Origin: Streptomyces sp. NBC_00525
Lineage (GTDB): Bacteria; Actinomycetota; Actinomycetes; Streptomycetales; Streptomycetaceae
DNA: 64,000 nt
Direction of reading: 5' to 3'
Assembly: GCF_036346595.1 (NCBI RefSeq)
Contig: NZ_CP107834.1
Location: 4,464,001-4,528,000 of the forward strand
The notes under the pieces were generated by a model that worked only from the letters and a program-made list of their open reading frames with translations, searched no databases and was not told where the DNA came from. Of the stretch, positions 1 to 8,931 are shown one piece after another (positions within the stretch are counted from its first letter, which is position 1; every line of letters begins with the position of its first letter). The position numbers and the translations under genes are program-made.

Positions 1-1303
1 CCGGCATCAGGGACAGCAGCACCTCGCTGAATCCGTGGGTGGCCTCGGCGAACCCCTGCAGGAAGACCTTCGGCTCGAAACCCTCCACGCTCTCCACGGA
101 GTAGTCACGCCGGATCGCGTACCGCTGTGGGGTCTCCATGTGCAGGTTGTCGTTGATACCGGAGAGCGCGGGTATCGGCATCGGGTACCGGTACCCGGTC
201 GCGAGAATCACGGCGTCGGATTCGACGAGGCTGGTCTCCCCGCTGTCGAGGTGGGCGTAGGTGGCCGTCGCACGGTCGGCGTCCGCGCGGACGCCGACCA
301 GTTCGGTGAACCTGTGCAGGGCGAGGACCCGGCCCCCGGCGACCTGGTCCTCGTAGTACTCGCGGTAGATCTGCGGTATCAGGTCGTAGCTCACGCCGGT
401 GTGCGCCGCCAGGCCGTACTCGTCGATGATCTTCTGCCTGAACTTCTCGTCCTGGCCGTGGAACCAGTCGGTGAACTCGGGCAGGAAGAGTTCGTTGACG
501 AAGTGGGTGTCGTCCTCGGGGCGCATGGCAAAGCCGCGGATGTTCGTGGTGATCCGGGCGTTCGGATAGCTTCGGCGCAGATGCATGAACACGTCGGCGG
601 ACGTCTGGCCGGAGCCGACGATGTTGAAGTGGTAGGGCGCGGTGGGATTGTTGAACGACCGGGCCAGACGCTCTCGGGTCTCGGAGGCGTGGAACACCCG
701 CTCGCCGAGTTCGGTTCCGTCGGGGACGTGCGGGGTGCCGCCGGGCGCGATGAGCAGATTGCGGGTGAACGTCGAGAAGGTCTCGCCCGTGACCTGGTCC
801 CGGGACACCACCTCCAGCAACTCCGTGCCGTGCTCGCCCGGCAGGGCGGTGACCGCGAGGACCTCGGTGTTCCACCGGACCCGATCTTCGAACTGCCCGG
901 CCGCCCAGGCGTAGTAGTCGTTGAACTCTACGCGCGTCGGATAGAAGGTGCGCAGGTTGATGAACCTGCCCAGTCGGCCCTCGCTCTGTTCCGCGAGGTA
1001 GTTCAGGAATGTGTAGCGGCTGCGCGGATTACGCATCGTGATGAGGTCCTTCGTGAAGGACACCTGCATCTCGGCCCCGGGGAACATGAGACCGGGGTGC
1101 CACGCGAAGCCGGGTTTGCGGTCGAGGAAGAGCGCGTCGAGTGGCGCGTCACACTCCTCCAGGGCAATGGCGACTGCCAGGTTCGACGGCCCGAAACCGA
1201 TGCCGACGACGTCACGGATTTCCAGTTCGCTGGGGAGCACGGTGGGCTCTTCCTTGTAGTGGTGATCAGTTGCTACGGGTATGGCGGCCGGATCCTCAGC
1301 CAT
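1..1303 (-). CDS. L-lysine/L-ornithine N-monooxygenase family protein (3' end cut by window edge)
   Basis: Flavin-dependent N-hydroxylase of the SidA/PvdA/IucD family, which converts a side-chain amine to a hydroxylamine using FAD, NADPH and O2. Visible are the N-terminal FAD motif GIGFGPSNLAVA, a central NADPH motif FNIVGSGQTSADVF and a C-terminal ATGYRYP motif. About 434 residues are present, so only the last few are missing. The ATG at 1303 overlaps the upstream ligase stop (ATGGCTGA), suggesting coupling. A GTG at 1240 preceded by AAGGAAGAG is an alternative start that fits the family N terminus better. As last visible gene of the ligase-exporter-ligase operon, it implies a hydroxamate, hydroxylamine or N-N containing product. 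The substrate (Lys, Orn or another amine) cannot be told from sequence. Confidence 0.9.
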   Translation of the reverse strand, partial: MAEDPAAIPVATDHHYKEEPTVLPSELEIRDVVGIGFGPSNLAVAIALEECDAPLDALFLDRKPGFAWHPGLMFPGAEMQVSFTKDLITMRNPRSRYTFLNYLAEQSEGRLGRFINLRTFYPTRVEFNDYYAWAAGQFEDRVRWNTEVLAVTALPGEHGTELLEVVSRDQVTGETFSTFTRNLLIAPGGTPHVPDGTELGERVFHASETRERLARSFNNPTAPYHFNIVGSGQTSADVFMHLRRSYPNARITTNIRGFAMRPEDDTHFVNELFLPEFTDWFHGQDEKFRQKIIDEYGLAAHTGVSYDLIPQIYREYYEDQVAGGRVLALHRFTELVGVRADADRATATYAHLDSGETSLVESDAVILATGYRYPMPIPALSGINDNLHMETPQRYAIRRDYSVESVEGFEPKVFLQGFAEATHGFSEVLLSLMP

Positions 1304-2465
1304 GTCGGTACAGGGAGCGCATCCGCTCCTCGACCTCTTCCTCGTCGGCGCCCTCCACGAGCACGCGGGCTTTGCCGTCCATCGCGTCGACCGGGGGGCG
1401 TTCGTGCTCTGCCTCTGCCGCCTCGGTGAACTCGAGCAGCCAGTCGGGTCGGCCGGCCGGAGGGCGGGGCCGTGCACCGCCGGTCCACAACAGCCAGCCG
1501 GTGCGGGCGGCGCCGCTGCTTCGGGCCTCGGGTGCCGTCCAGAGCCCCGCGGCCAGCAGGCAGGCGGCCTTGGACAGATCGATGCCGTAGGTGTGCCGGA
1601 CGGAGTTCTTGATCAGCGCCCCGCCCGTTCGGCAGGCCACCTCACCGGCGAAGAACGTGCCTGAGCGGTCCTCGAGGAACTCCATGTGCAGGACGTGTGT
1701 CCCGTGGCCCTCGGGGAGCCGGGCGACGAACCGCTCAGCGGCGTCGGTCAGGAGTCTGGCGCGCGCTGAGCCGACGTCGAGCATCACCGAGCCCAGGTTG
1801 CGCGTGCGGAACAGGTGCGGCGGGTCGAGGTAGCGCGACGGCGAGACCAGCAGCACCGAGCCGCCGTCGACGAGTACGTCCACGTGGTAGACCGTCCCCT
1901 CGATGTACTGCTCGGCCATCAGGGCGCCACCGTGCAGGGCGGTGAGCAGGCCCGGATCGTCGATGCAGGCCCGCCGGACGGCCTGCCCGTCGGACAGCAC
2001 CCGCACCCCGGCGGAGCCCGCGCCGTCACGGGGCTTGACGACGACGGTGCCGAGTTCCTCCTGCGCCGCGTACAGATCCGAAGAGCAACGCACCTCGCGA
2101 TACGGCACCGGGGACACCGGCAACCGCTCGAACAGCTGCTTCATCGCGATCTTGTCGCGGAACCGTAGCGCGAGAGCCGGGTCCGGGCCGGGGATTCCGA
2201 AGAGAGCCCGCGCCTCGGCGGCGCGCAGCACGTCATCCTCCGAGTTCGCGAAGATCCGGTCCGGCCGGTCGGCCTCGCACAGCCGGAACAGTTCCGCCGT
2301 CGCCGAGGGCGACTCGTAGTCGTCCACGACGATCCGGCGCGCTCCCGCGACGGGGGGCTCGCTCCGGCGGACGGTGTCCGCCGAGGTCAGCAAGGTGACC
2401 CGGACATCGGGATCAGCCGCCCCGAGCCAGCGATCGTATTCTGCGGCAGAGTGGGGTCGTTGCAT
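1296..2465 (-). CDS. ATP-grasp ligase (second ligase of the cluster)
   Basis: A 389-residue ATP-grasp protein, expected to activate a carboxylate as acyl phosphate and couple it to an amine. Typical elements are visible: VVVKPRDGAGSAGV (nucleotide-binding lysine and glycine loop), MAEQYIEGTVYHVDVLVDGG, and the metal-binding end HMEFLEDRSGTFFAGEVACR. The ATG lies 2 nt after the MFS stop (TGATCATG). However, the residues just upstream (IHILIM) would complete the first beta strand, and GGAAGG lies about 24 nt upstream of the ATG, so a non-canonical upstream start is possible. It overlaps the N-monooxygenase by 8 nt. Two ATP-grasp ligases in one operon suggest assembly of a short, non-ribosomal peptide-like product. 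Confidence 0.85.
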   Translation of the reverse strand: MQRPHSAAEYDRWLGAADPDVRVTLLTSADTVRRSEPPVAGARRIVVDDYESPSATAELFRLCEADRPDRIFANSEDDVLRAAEARALFGIPGPDPALALRFRDKIAMKQLFERLPVSPVPYREVRCSSDLYAAQEELGTVVVKPRDGAGSAGVRVLSDGQAVRRACIDDPGLLTALHGGALMAEQYIEGTVYHVDVLVDGGSVLLVSPSRYLDPPHLFRTRNLGSVMLDVGSARARLLTDAAERFVARLPEGHGTHVLHMEFLEDRSGTFFAGEVACRTGGALIKNSVRHTYGIDLSKAACLLAAGLWTAPEARSSGAARTGWLLWTGGARPRPPAGRPDWLLEFTEAAEAEHERPPVDAMDGKARVLVEGADEEEVEERMRSLYRHG

Positions 2466-2467
2466 GA

Positions 2468-3718
2468 TCAGAATGTGGATGGTCGTGTTCCTTCCGCTGT
2501 GGCGAGGCGCTTGTCGAGCCGCGCGATGGGCAGGGGCAGCACAAGCACCGCACCGAGCAGCAGAGCCGCGAGCGCGGCCCAGCCCGCTTCGCCCCAGCCG
2601 AGTACGACCACGGTGACCAGGGGCGGGCCCAGCACGTCCTGTGCGCTGTTCCCGAGCGCGAATATCGAGAGATACTCGGCTTTCCGGTCCTCCGGTGCGT
2701 AGGCGTAGGAGAGCTCCCAGGCGCCGACCGACTGCCACAGTTCGGCGGCGGTCAGCAGCAGGGTCGCGATCACAAGCATGGCGCAGGCGTAGGCCGTGCC
2801 CAGCGGAGCCGCGGAGGCGGCGAACATCGCGCAGGAGGCGATGAGAGCGCAGCCGGCGAGCCGCATGGCACGCAGCCCCCCGCCGTCGCTCTCGGCGCCC
2901 CGGGAGAACGGGATCTGGAAGAGGACCGCCAGCACGGTGTTCAGCAGCACCAGAACCGCTACCAGCGCGGTGGGGGCGTCCGTCTCCCGGATGGTCCACA
3001 GCGGGATGGCCACCGCCAGCAGGGGCATGTGTACGGCAAGCACACAGCTCACCGCGCTCAGCCCCAGGTAGCGCCGGTCGTTGAACCCGCTCAGGAAGCT
3101 CAGTCCGCCGCGGCGCACCGGGGGAGGCGTTGCCGGGACCCTCAGCCTGGAGAGCAGTAGGGCGGCGAACACGAAGGACGCGGCGTCCACGAGAATGACC
3201 GCCCGGTACGCCAGGTCCGATCCGGAGGCCAGGAGGGGAACGGTGAGTACGGCACCGAGGGAGAACCCGATGTTGCGCACCGCGCGCATGGTGGCCATGA
3301 CGCGCGTCCGGTCCTTGCCCGGCACCGCCACGGACACCACCGCCTGACTGGCCGGCGACACCGCGCGTTCGACTACCCCCAGCAGCGCCGACACCACGTA
3401 GAACGCGACCGGCCCGTGGACGAACAGCAGCGCCGTGAACCAGAAGGCTCGCCACAGCTGGTAGAGCGTCAGCATTCGTTTGGCGCCCCACCGGTCCGCG
3501 AGCACGCCCAGCGGGACCGTGGCCAGGAACGCGGTCAGGCCGGTCAGGGCCAGCCCCAGCCCCACCTGTACCTCGCTCAGGCCGACCACGCGGATGAAGA
3601 AGATGGTGGACCCGGCGAGGTAGAAGCCGGTGCCGACGGAGTCGAAGAGCGCGACGAGGGCGAACGCCCGGCCGGCCGCGGATGCCGGGACGTAGCCGCG
3701 GAGGAAACGTGAGATCAC
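2468..3718 (-). CDS. MFS transporter, likely product exporter
   Basis: Major facilitator of 416 residues with about 12 hydrophobic segments. The intracellular loop 2-3 motif is visible as GVLADRWGAKR. The GTG start overlaps the upstream ligase stop by four bases (GTGA), and the stop is 2 nt before the next ligase start, so it is translated as part of the same operon. Its position between two ligases suggests export of the cluster product and self-protection. The substrate is inferred only from context. Confidence 0.88.
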   Translation of the reverse strand: MISRFLRGYVPASAAGRAFALVALFDSVGTGFYLAGSTIFFIRVVGLSEVQVGLGLALTGLTAFLATVPLGVLADRWGAKRMLTLYQLWRAFWFTALLFVHGPVAFYVVSALLGVVERAVSPASQAVVSVAVPGKDRTRVMATMRAVRNIGFSLGAVLTVPLLASGSDLAYRAVILVDAASFVFAALLLSRLRVPATPPPVRRGGLSFLSGFNDRRYLGLSAVSCVLAVHMPLLAVAIPLWTIRETDAPTALVAVLVLLNTVLAVLFQIPFSRGAESDGGGLRAMRLAGCALIASCAMFAASAAPLGTAYACAMLVIATLLLTAAELWQSVGAWELSYAYAPEDRKAEYLSIFALGNSAQDVLGPPLVTVVVLGWGEAGWAALAALLLGAVLVLPLPIARLDKRLATAEGTRPSTF

Positions 3719-4959
3719 GAGGTGCGTATGTCGATCAGCGCGGCTGCGGCAGCCGCGTTCCGTGCGGCCTGCGCGCCGTCGTCGCCGGTTGCCAGCACAT
3801 GACCCAGACGGTCCCAGGAACTCCTCGGCGCGGTCACCGAGGTGCCGGTCTCCACATCGAGTTCGACCTCGCGTACGCCGTCGGCGGCCCGGCTTTCGGC
3901 CAGCCCCGCGACGCTGCGCACCACTCCCGGCCGCGCGGACAGGAACCTGATGGCCGCCCCCTTCGGGCCGGTGTCCCTGGGGGGCCGGCTCCCCCCGCTC
4001 AGGACGGCCAGGAGATCGGCCGTGATGCGCCCACCGTAGGCGAGGTCGATGAGCAGATCGATGCTGTCGCCCGGCAGCCTGCCCGCGCATTCGACAAGAT
4101 GCGGGCGCACCCCGTCGACCAGAATCCATTCGGCATGCAGGACACCGGATCCGAATGCGGTCGAGTCGATCAGTAACCGCATGAGTCGGGTCAGTTCATC
4201 GACCACACTGGATGGGAGGGACGCGGGCACGGTGTGACCGGACTCCACGGGCGACGAGCCCGGGTGCAGAAGCTTCTCGGTGATGTTCAGGAACAGGAGC
4301 TTCCCTTCACCGACCAGGCATTCGACGCTGACCTCCGGCCCCGGCAGCCACTCCTCGACGAGGAACCGGCCGGGCTCCGCGTGCGGGGAGCGCATTTTCG
4401 GCTCGGTGGCCCCGATCGTCGCCTCCCACGCCGATGCCACGTCGTCATCCGCGTCCAGCAGCCGAACTCCGAGGCTGGCCTGCAGGTTGGCCGGCTTCAG
4501 TACACAGCGGCCGCCGTGCCGGGACCGGAACTCCAGGACGTCCCCCGTGCTCAGTGCCGACTGCCAGCATGGCTGCGGCAGTCCGGCAGAGTCCGCGTGG
4601 ACGCGCAGGGCGGTCTTGTCCCGCAAGATCGTCGCGGCACGCGGTCCCGCGCCGGGAAGCTTCCAGGCATGGGCCAGGGCGGCCGCCGCGACCACCCCGT
4701 ACTCGGTGGCCGGGATGACGGCGGCGACATGCTCGGGTCTGGCGAGAGCCTGTACTACCTGCGAGGGATCCCGCTCGTTCTGGACCGGTGCGTGGGCGAC
4801 GCGCGCGACGCAGGGGTGCCGGGCCGCCCGCCGGTGTGCGTCGCGGGTGGCGGCTACGTGCTCGTCTTCCAGTATCAGGACGGACCCCGCCGGCAACAGA
4901 TCGTCGAGGTCCGAGACGAGCCCCTTGCTGAAGCCGCACAGGACATGGGTGACCGGCAC
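3715..4959 (-). CDS. ATP-grasp ligase (first ligase of the cluster, TTA codon)
   Basis: A 414-residue ATP-grasp protein. Motifs include GGRCVLKPANLQASLGVRLL (nucleotide loop), FLVEEWLPGPEVSVECLV and the metal-site region GVLHAEWILVDGVRPHLVECAGRLPGD, the arrangement of carbamoyl-phosphate-synthetase-like and dipeptide ligases. The GTG at 4959 is preferred because GGAGGG lies 9 nt upstream; a longer reading is possible. Codon 262 is TTA (plus-strand 4174-4176), which in Streptomyces needs the bldA tRNA, so expression is probably tied to development or antibiotic production. It heads the four-gene coupled run, with 370 bp of non-coding DNA upstream. Confidence 0.85.
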   Translation of the reverse strand: MPVTHVLCGFSKGLVSDLDDLLPAGSVLILEDEHVAATRDAHRRAARHPCVARVAHAPVQNERDPSQVVQALARPEHVAAVIPATEYGVVAAAALAHAWKLPGAGPRAATILRDKTALRVHADSAGLPQPCWQSALSTGDVLEFRSRHGGRCVLKPANLQASLGVRLLDADDDVASAWEATIGATEPKMRSPHAEPGRFLVEEWLPGPEVSVECLVGEGKLLFLNITEKLLHPGSSPVESGHTVPASLPSSVVDELTRLMRLLIDSTAFGSGVLHAEWILVDGVRPHLVECAGRLPGDSIDLLIDLAYGGRITADLLAVLSGGSRPPRDTGPKGAAIRFLSARPGVVRSVAGLAESRAADGVREVELDVETGTSVTAPRSSWDRLGHVLATGDDGAQAARNAAAAAALIDIRTS

Positions 4960-5329
4960 GCGGCAATTCCCTCCGCTTGAGCGAACGCAAGCCTGACGGT
5001 CTGTCAACTTGCTGTTCAGCAACAGTCTTCTTCCAGTTCATCTTGGAGTCCGCCTGCTGGACTCTAGCCAGGAACCACTGGCCGGGCAAAGGAAAAAGAT
5101 TGCAAAAGCGTTTGCTCGCGCGGCCTCCCGCGAACCTGGCCAACTGGGCGGTAACGAGCGGTCGGTTCGGGGGCCGGCCCGGCAGGATCGGTACGATCCA
5201 CAGAGTCTCGCCGGTGCGGCGGAGGGGTGCGGCGACGCCGGACGCGAGCAGGCTCCCTCGAGGCGCCTTCGGCCTGGAGCCGCCGCGCGGCAGTCCTCTG
5301 AGTGCGGGCTGCCGCGGAACCGCTCTCCC
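4960..5329. promoter_or_regulatory. Promoter-sized gap upstream of the ligase operon, with operator-like palindromes
   Basis: 370 bp without a convincing gene between the aminotransferase stop and the ligase start. Three inverted repeats lie close together near the ligase: TTGCTG-TT-CAGCAA at 5009-5022, GAGTCC-7 nt-GGACTC at 5046-5064, and GCAAA-AGCG-TTTGC at 5102-5115, the last resembling LacI-type operators. No clear -10/-35 pair could be assigned. The function as regulatory region is inferred from position. Confidence 0.35.
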
Positions 5330-6607
5330 CTATCGGTCCGCGGACGCCGCGTCTCGCATTTCCCGCAGGACGACGGCTATGCGCTGGATGCCTTCCGCGA
5401 TCACCTTCTCCTCGGCGCTGAGACTGATGCGGAAGCATCGCGTTCCGTGGCCCTCCGGGCCCGGTGTGGAGAGCGGGTCCACGAAGAAGTGCCGTCCCGG
5501 CACGACGAAAACCCGTCTGTCCTTGAGCCGACCGTAGAGAACGATGTCATCGAACCAGTCGTGATCCACCCATATCCAGCAGAACATCCCCCCGACGCCG
5601 GAGTGCATCCGCCAGTTGATGTCGGACGGCATGAGTTCGGAGAGCAGTTGCTCGGCGAATCGCTTCTTCTTCGAGTAGTAGGGGGTGATGAACGTCCGGG
5701 TCACGTGATCCAGCCGGCCTCCGCGCAGGGCCCGGCTCAGGCCGGCTTGCGCGAGCTGGGGCGCGTGCAGGACGGAGTTGGACATGAAGGCGGCCAGGGT
5801 GTCCATGTACCTGGGCGAGCCGATCGCAAATCCGATGCGTTCACCGGGGAGCCCGGCTTTGGACGCGGAGAAGCAGTTGATCACGTTGTCATGCAGTACC
5901 GGTTCCACGTGCACTTCGGCGATCCTGGGAAACGGGGCGCCATAGGCATGATCAAGGACAAGAGGTATGTTCCGTTTTTCCGCCTCCGCGGTCAGCCCGT
6001 CCAAGTCTTCGCGACTCAGGGAGCGGCTCGTGGGGTTGCCCGGGCTGGAGATGAGCAACATGCCGATGTCCGATTGCTGCCGCAGACGCTCGTGGTCCAG
6101 GGCGTAGCGGAAACGGTGATCACCCTCCCGCTGCACAAGGGGTGGTACTCCGACAACGCCCCCGTCGTGCATGCAGAGGCCCTGGTAGCCGGTGTAGTCG
6201 GGAACCATGGGCAGGACCACCCGCCGGTCGCCCTGTGCCCCGGGGCCCGCGAAGATGGTGGCAGCGGCGAAGCACAGCATCTGGCTGCCCGGCCCGACGA
6301 CTATGTTCTCCGGACCGATCGACCAGCCGTACGTTCGACGGAAGTAGTCGACGATCGTTTCAAGAAGAACGTGGCTCCCACGTGAGGGCCCGTACCGGCA
6401 ACTCACCTGTCCGAAGTCACCTGCCAGCGCATTCGCCAAGGCGTCACGCCACATCTCACGCGCTTCGGGGATGGGAGCCGGATTGCCGACACTGAGGTTG
6501 AGCCATTCGTCCGCCGAGGTCCCCGAAGTGCTTGAGGCGACATCGTCCATGATGCTCCGAAGCCCGGAGACACCAGCCATTTTCGCTCCGCTGAGGGACA
6601 GTTGCAT
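5330..6607 (-). CDS. PLP-dependent aminotransferase, valine-pyruvate (AvtA)-like
   Basis: Fold-type I aminotransferase of 425 residues. Features are LSVGNPAPIPEA near the N terminus, SSPGNPTSRSLS (the substrate-binding NPT motif), VLDHAYGAPFP (Asp for the PLP nitrogen, Tyr for O3') and CFSASKAGLPGERIGFAIG, whose Lys250 should carry PLP. The GLPGERIG context resembles valine-pyruvate aminotransferase. The ATG at 6607 has GAGGAG 5 nt upstream. It is on the same strand as the ligase operon, 370 bp upstream, and probably supplies or consumes an amino acid for the product. The real substrate is unknown; a decarboxylase or lyase of this fold cannot be excluded. Confidence 0.85.
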   Translation of the reverse strand: MQLSLSGAKMAGVSGLRSIMDDVASSTSGTSADEWLNLSVGNPAPIPEAREMWRDALANALAGDFGQVSCRYGPSRGSHVLLETIVDYFRRTYGWSIGPENIVVGPGSQMLCFAAATIFAGPGAQGDRRVVLPMVPDYTGYQGLCMHDGGVVGVPPLVQREGDHRFRYALDHERLRQQSDIGMLLISSPGNPTSRSLSREDLDGLTAEAEKRNIPLVLDHAYGAPFPRIAEVHVEPVLHDNVINCFSASKAGLPGERIGFAIGSPRYMDTLAAFMSNSVLHAPQLAQAGLSRALRGGRLDHVTRTFITPYYSKKKRFAEQLLSELMPSDINWRMHSGVGGMFCWIWVDHDWFDDIVLYGRLKDRRVFVVPGRHFFVDPLSTPGPEGHGTRCFRISLSAEEKVIAEGIQRIAVVLREMRDAASADR

Positions 6608-6615
6608 GCTTCTCC

Positions 6616-6684
6616 TCACAGATGACCTGGATTCTCGGTCCACGAGTCGGCGAGGAGGAAACCTCCGACGGTATGCGTGACCAT
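6616..6684 (-). CDS. Possible 22-residue leader ORF before the aminotransferase
   Basis: An ATG-initiated reading frame of 22 codons (MVTHTV...NPGHL) ends 8 nt before the aminotransferase ATG, with the aminotransferase ribosome site between them. The frame remains open upstream to about 6963, so this could be the tail of a longer decayed frame. It has only a weak ribosome site. It may be a translational leader or chance; the resemblance to a precursor peptide is not strong enough to call one. Confidence 0.2.
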   Translation of the reverse strand: MVTHTVGGFLLADSWTENPGHL

Positions 6685-7448
6685 ATTGATCTTGGAGGCG
6701 GGACGGCTGGAGATCCGTCCCGGCGTACGCGGCATACCAGGCCTCGCCGACGTAGCCACCGCGAACCCTGCGGGCGCGGGGCCCGGTTGCGTCACGGTGT
6801 GCGCGCTGACTCGATCTTCCCGATCCTGGGTGACGCGGATCCGCTTGGCAAGGGCGCCGATCGTGACCGGGCGCTCTTTGCCGAGGCACACGCCGAGAAT
6901 GTGGCGGCGTCGGCAGGAGTCCTCGACAGACGTGGCCGAGGGCCGGACGTATCCCGTGATCAAGTTGCCCGTCAGCGGCCGCGTAGCTGCTCGATGGCGA
7001 CCCGGCCCACCCTGCGCTCGTAGTCGTGGGTCGCGCAGACTCTCCGCGGAGCATGCGGCGGAACCGGCCGATCCGGGCCTTCGGGAAGCCGAAGAACTGC
7101 CCGATCCGTTCGGCGGCGGAGCCGGGGAGCCGTGGCCGACATGCTGAGAGGCGTTGACTCGTCCACCGGCCGGGCCGGCCGTCCACGTGGCGCGGTATCG
7201 CGCACATCTGCGTCGACGACGTCCTGCTCAAGCCGTCTCCCCACACCGCGCCGCGCGAACCCGAGCTGATCCTGGACCCGGAACGGATTGCCGCCGATCG
7301 AGCCACGCAGTCAGCGGATGGCTGCGCATGTCAAGCCGCTCGGGGCGCCCGCGGCGGCCCGCCCGGCCACGGATCTTTCCACCGGCTGCTCCAGGCGCTT
7401 GACGTGGTACGCGATCGAGGTCACGTCCCACCCGAACCGTGACCAACG
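6685..7448. other. Decayed region without a recognisable gene
   Basis: About 760 bp between the biosynthetic cluster and the recombinase remnant. Short open frames occur on both strands, but none has both a good start and a recognisable protein family. Coding-like fragments (for example QFFGFPKARIGRFRRM on the minus strand) are interrupted. The position next to a broken recombinase suggests eroded insertion-element DNA. Confidence 0.4.
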
Positions 7449-7708
7449 TCATACCGGGACGACGCTGGCCTCCCCCCGTTTGATCCGCTGGGTGATCCGC
7501 TTCACCTGGCGTTTCGCGAAGTACTTGCCACCCACGTCGAGGTTCCGCAGGACGTCGATGACCACCACCCCTCGCGCTCCGCCGGCGTGGTGGGGTCAGC
7601 GATCTGGAGTTCAGGTGAGATCTTCTCGTCCTTGTCCCTGTACCGTGATACGCGCACGTAGATGATGGCGCGCTTGGGCTGCCGCGGAAACGAGGAGCCG
7701 GTGAGCAT
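7449..7708 (-). pseudogene. Serine recombinase N-terminal remnant (frameshifted, truncated)
   Basis: From the ATG at 7708 the frame reads RAIIYVRVSRYRDKDEKIS, the resolvase-family strand with the YxRVS catalytic-serine motif. After AEREGW the correct frame shifts by one base and continues as VVVNVLRNLDVGGKYF and RQVKRITQRIKRGEASVV, matching the next conserved part of large serine integrases, then stops at 7449. The arginine motif helix, DNA-binding domain and C-terminal two thirds are absent. It cannot be active. It marks a former phage or integrative element beside the 5' end of ychF. Confidence 0.8.
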
Positions 7709-7768
7709 GCCTGGAGTCACGGCCGACCCTGGCCCCACCCTTCTTGATCTTGAGCGGACGTTTGTTTC

Positions 7769-8857
7769 ATGAGTACTAGTATTGGAATCGTCGGTCTGCC
7801 GAATGTCGGCAAGTCGACCCTGTTCAACGCCCTGACCAAGAACGACGTGCTGGCGGCCAACTACCCGTTCGCCACGATCGAGCCGAACGTCGGCGTGGTC
7901 GGTGTCCCGGACCGGCGCCTGGACACCCTGGCGAGGATCTTCGGCTCGCAGAGGATCCTGCCGGCGACGGTCGACTTCGTGGACATCGCGGGCATCGTGC
8001 GCGGCGCGAGCGAGGGCGAGGGCCTGGGCAACAAGTTCCTCGCGAACATCCGTGAGTCGGACGCGATCTGCCAGGTGATCCGCGCCTTCAAGGACGAGAA
8101 CGTCGTACACGTGGACGGCAAGGTCTCGCCGAAGGACGACATCGAGACGATCAACACGGAGCTGATCCTCGCGGACCTCCAGTCCGTGGAGAAGGCGATC
8201 CCGCGCCTCCAGAAGGAGTCCCGCCTCCAGAAGGAGAAGGTCGCGGTCCTGGCGGCGGTCGAGGAGGCGCAGAAGATCCTCGAAGCCGGCGACACCCTCT
8301 TCCACGCGGGCATCACGGCCGCCACGGAGAAGGGCCGCCTCCTGCACGAGCTGCACCTCCTCACCACCAAGCCGTTCCTCTACGTGTTCAACGTGGACGA
8401 GGACGAGCTGGTGGACGAGGACTTCAAGAACGAACAGCGCGCCCTGGTCGCCCCGGCCGAGGCGATCTTCCTGAACGCCAAGATCGAGTCCGAGCTGATC
8501 GAGCTGGACGACGACGAGGCCCTGGAACTCCTCCAGTCCATGGGCCAGGACGAACCCGGCCTCGCCACCCTCGGCCGCGTCGGCTTCGCCACCCTGGGCC
8601 TCCAGACGTACCTCACGGCCGGCCCCAAGGAAGCCCGCGCCTGGACGATCAAGAAGGGCGCCACGGCCCCCGAGGCAGCCGGTGTCATCCACACCGACTT
8701 CCAGAAGGGCTTCATCAAGGCGGAGATCATCTCCTTCGAGGACCTGGTCGAAACCGGCTCGGTAACCGAAGCCCGAGCCAAGGGCAAGGCCCGCATGGAA
8801 GGCAAGGACTACGTGATGCAGGACGGCGACGTGGTGGAATTCCGCTTCAACGTCTAA
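7769..8857 (+). CDS. ychF: Redox-regulated ATPase/GTPase YchF (Obg family)
   Basis: Ribosome-associated P-loop NTPase of 362 residues, the normal family length. Visible are Walker A GLPNVGKST (residues 9-17), the switch region NYPFATIEPNVGVV, VDFVDIAGIVRGASEGEGLGNKFL, and a C-terminal TGS domain ending DVVEFRFNV. It is near-universal and prefers ATP over GTP in known members. The reading frame is intact although mobile-element scars lie on both sides. The first residues (MSTSIG) differ slightly from the usual form, and no strong ribosome site precedes the ATG, consistent with replacement of the upstream region by the insertion. Confidence 0.97.
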   Translation: MSTSIGIVGLPNVGKSTLFNALTKNDVLAANYPFATIEPNVGVVGVPDRRLDTLARIFGSQRILPATVDFVDIAGIVRGASEGEGLGNKFLANIRESDAICQVIRAFKDENVVHVDGKVSPKDDIETINTELILADLQSVEKAIPRLQKESRLQKEKVAVLAAVEEAQKILEAGDTLFHAGITAATEKGRLLHELHLLTTKPFLYVFNVDEDELVDEDFKNEQRALVAPAEAIFLNAKIESELIELDDDEALELLQSMGQDEPGLATLGRVGFATLGLQTYLTAGPKEARAWTIKKGATAPEAAGVIHTDFQKGFIKAEIISFEDLVETGSVTEARAKGKARMEGKDYVMQDGDVVEFRFNV

Positions 8858-8931
8858 TACGTTCGGCGAAAGGCCGTCTGACCTGCGACGGAGCGGGTTG
8901 GGCGGCCTATGCGGTCCCCACAGAGTCCGCA

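Noticed and set aside
35..1429. Plus-strand frame of 464 codons at the window start
   Set aside because: Antisense to the N-monooxygenase, which has the FAD, NADPH and ATGY motifs on the minus strand.
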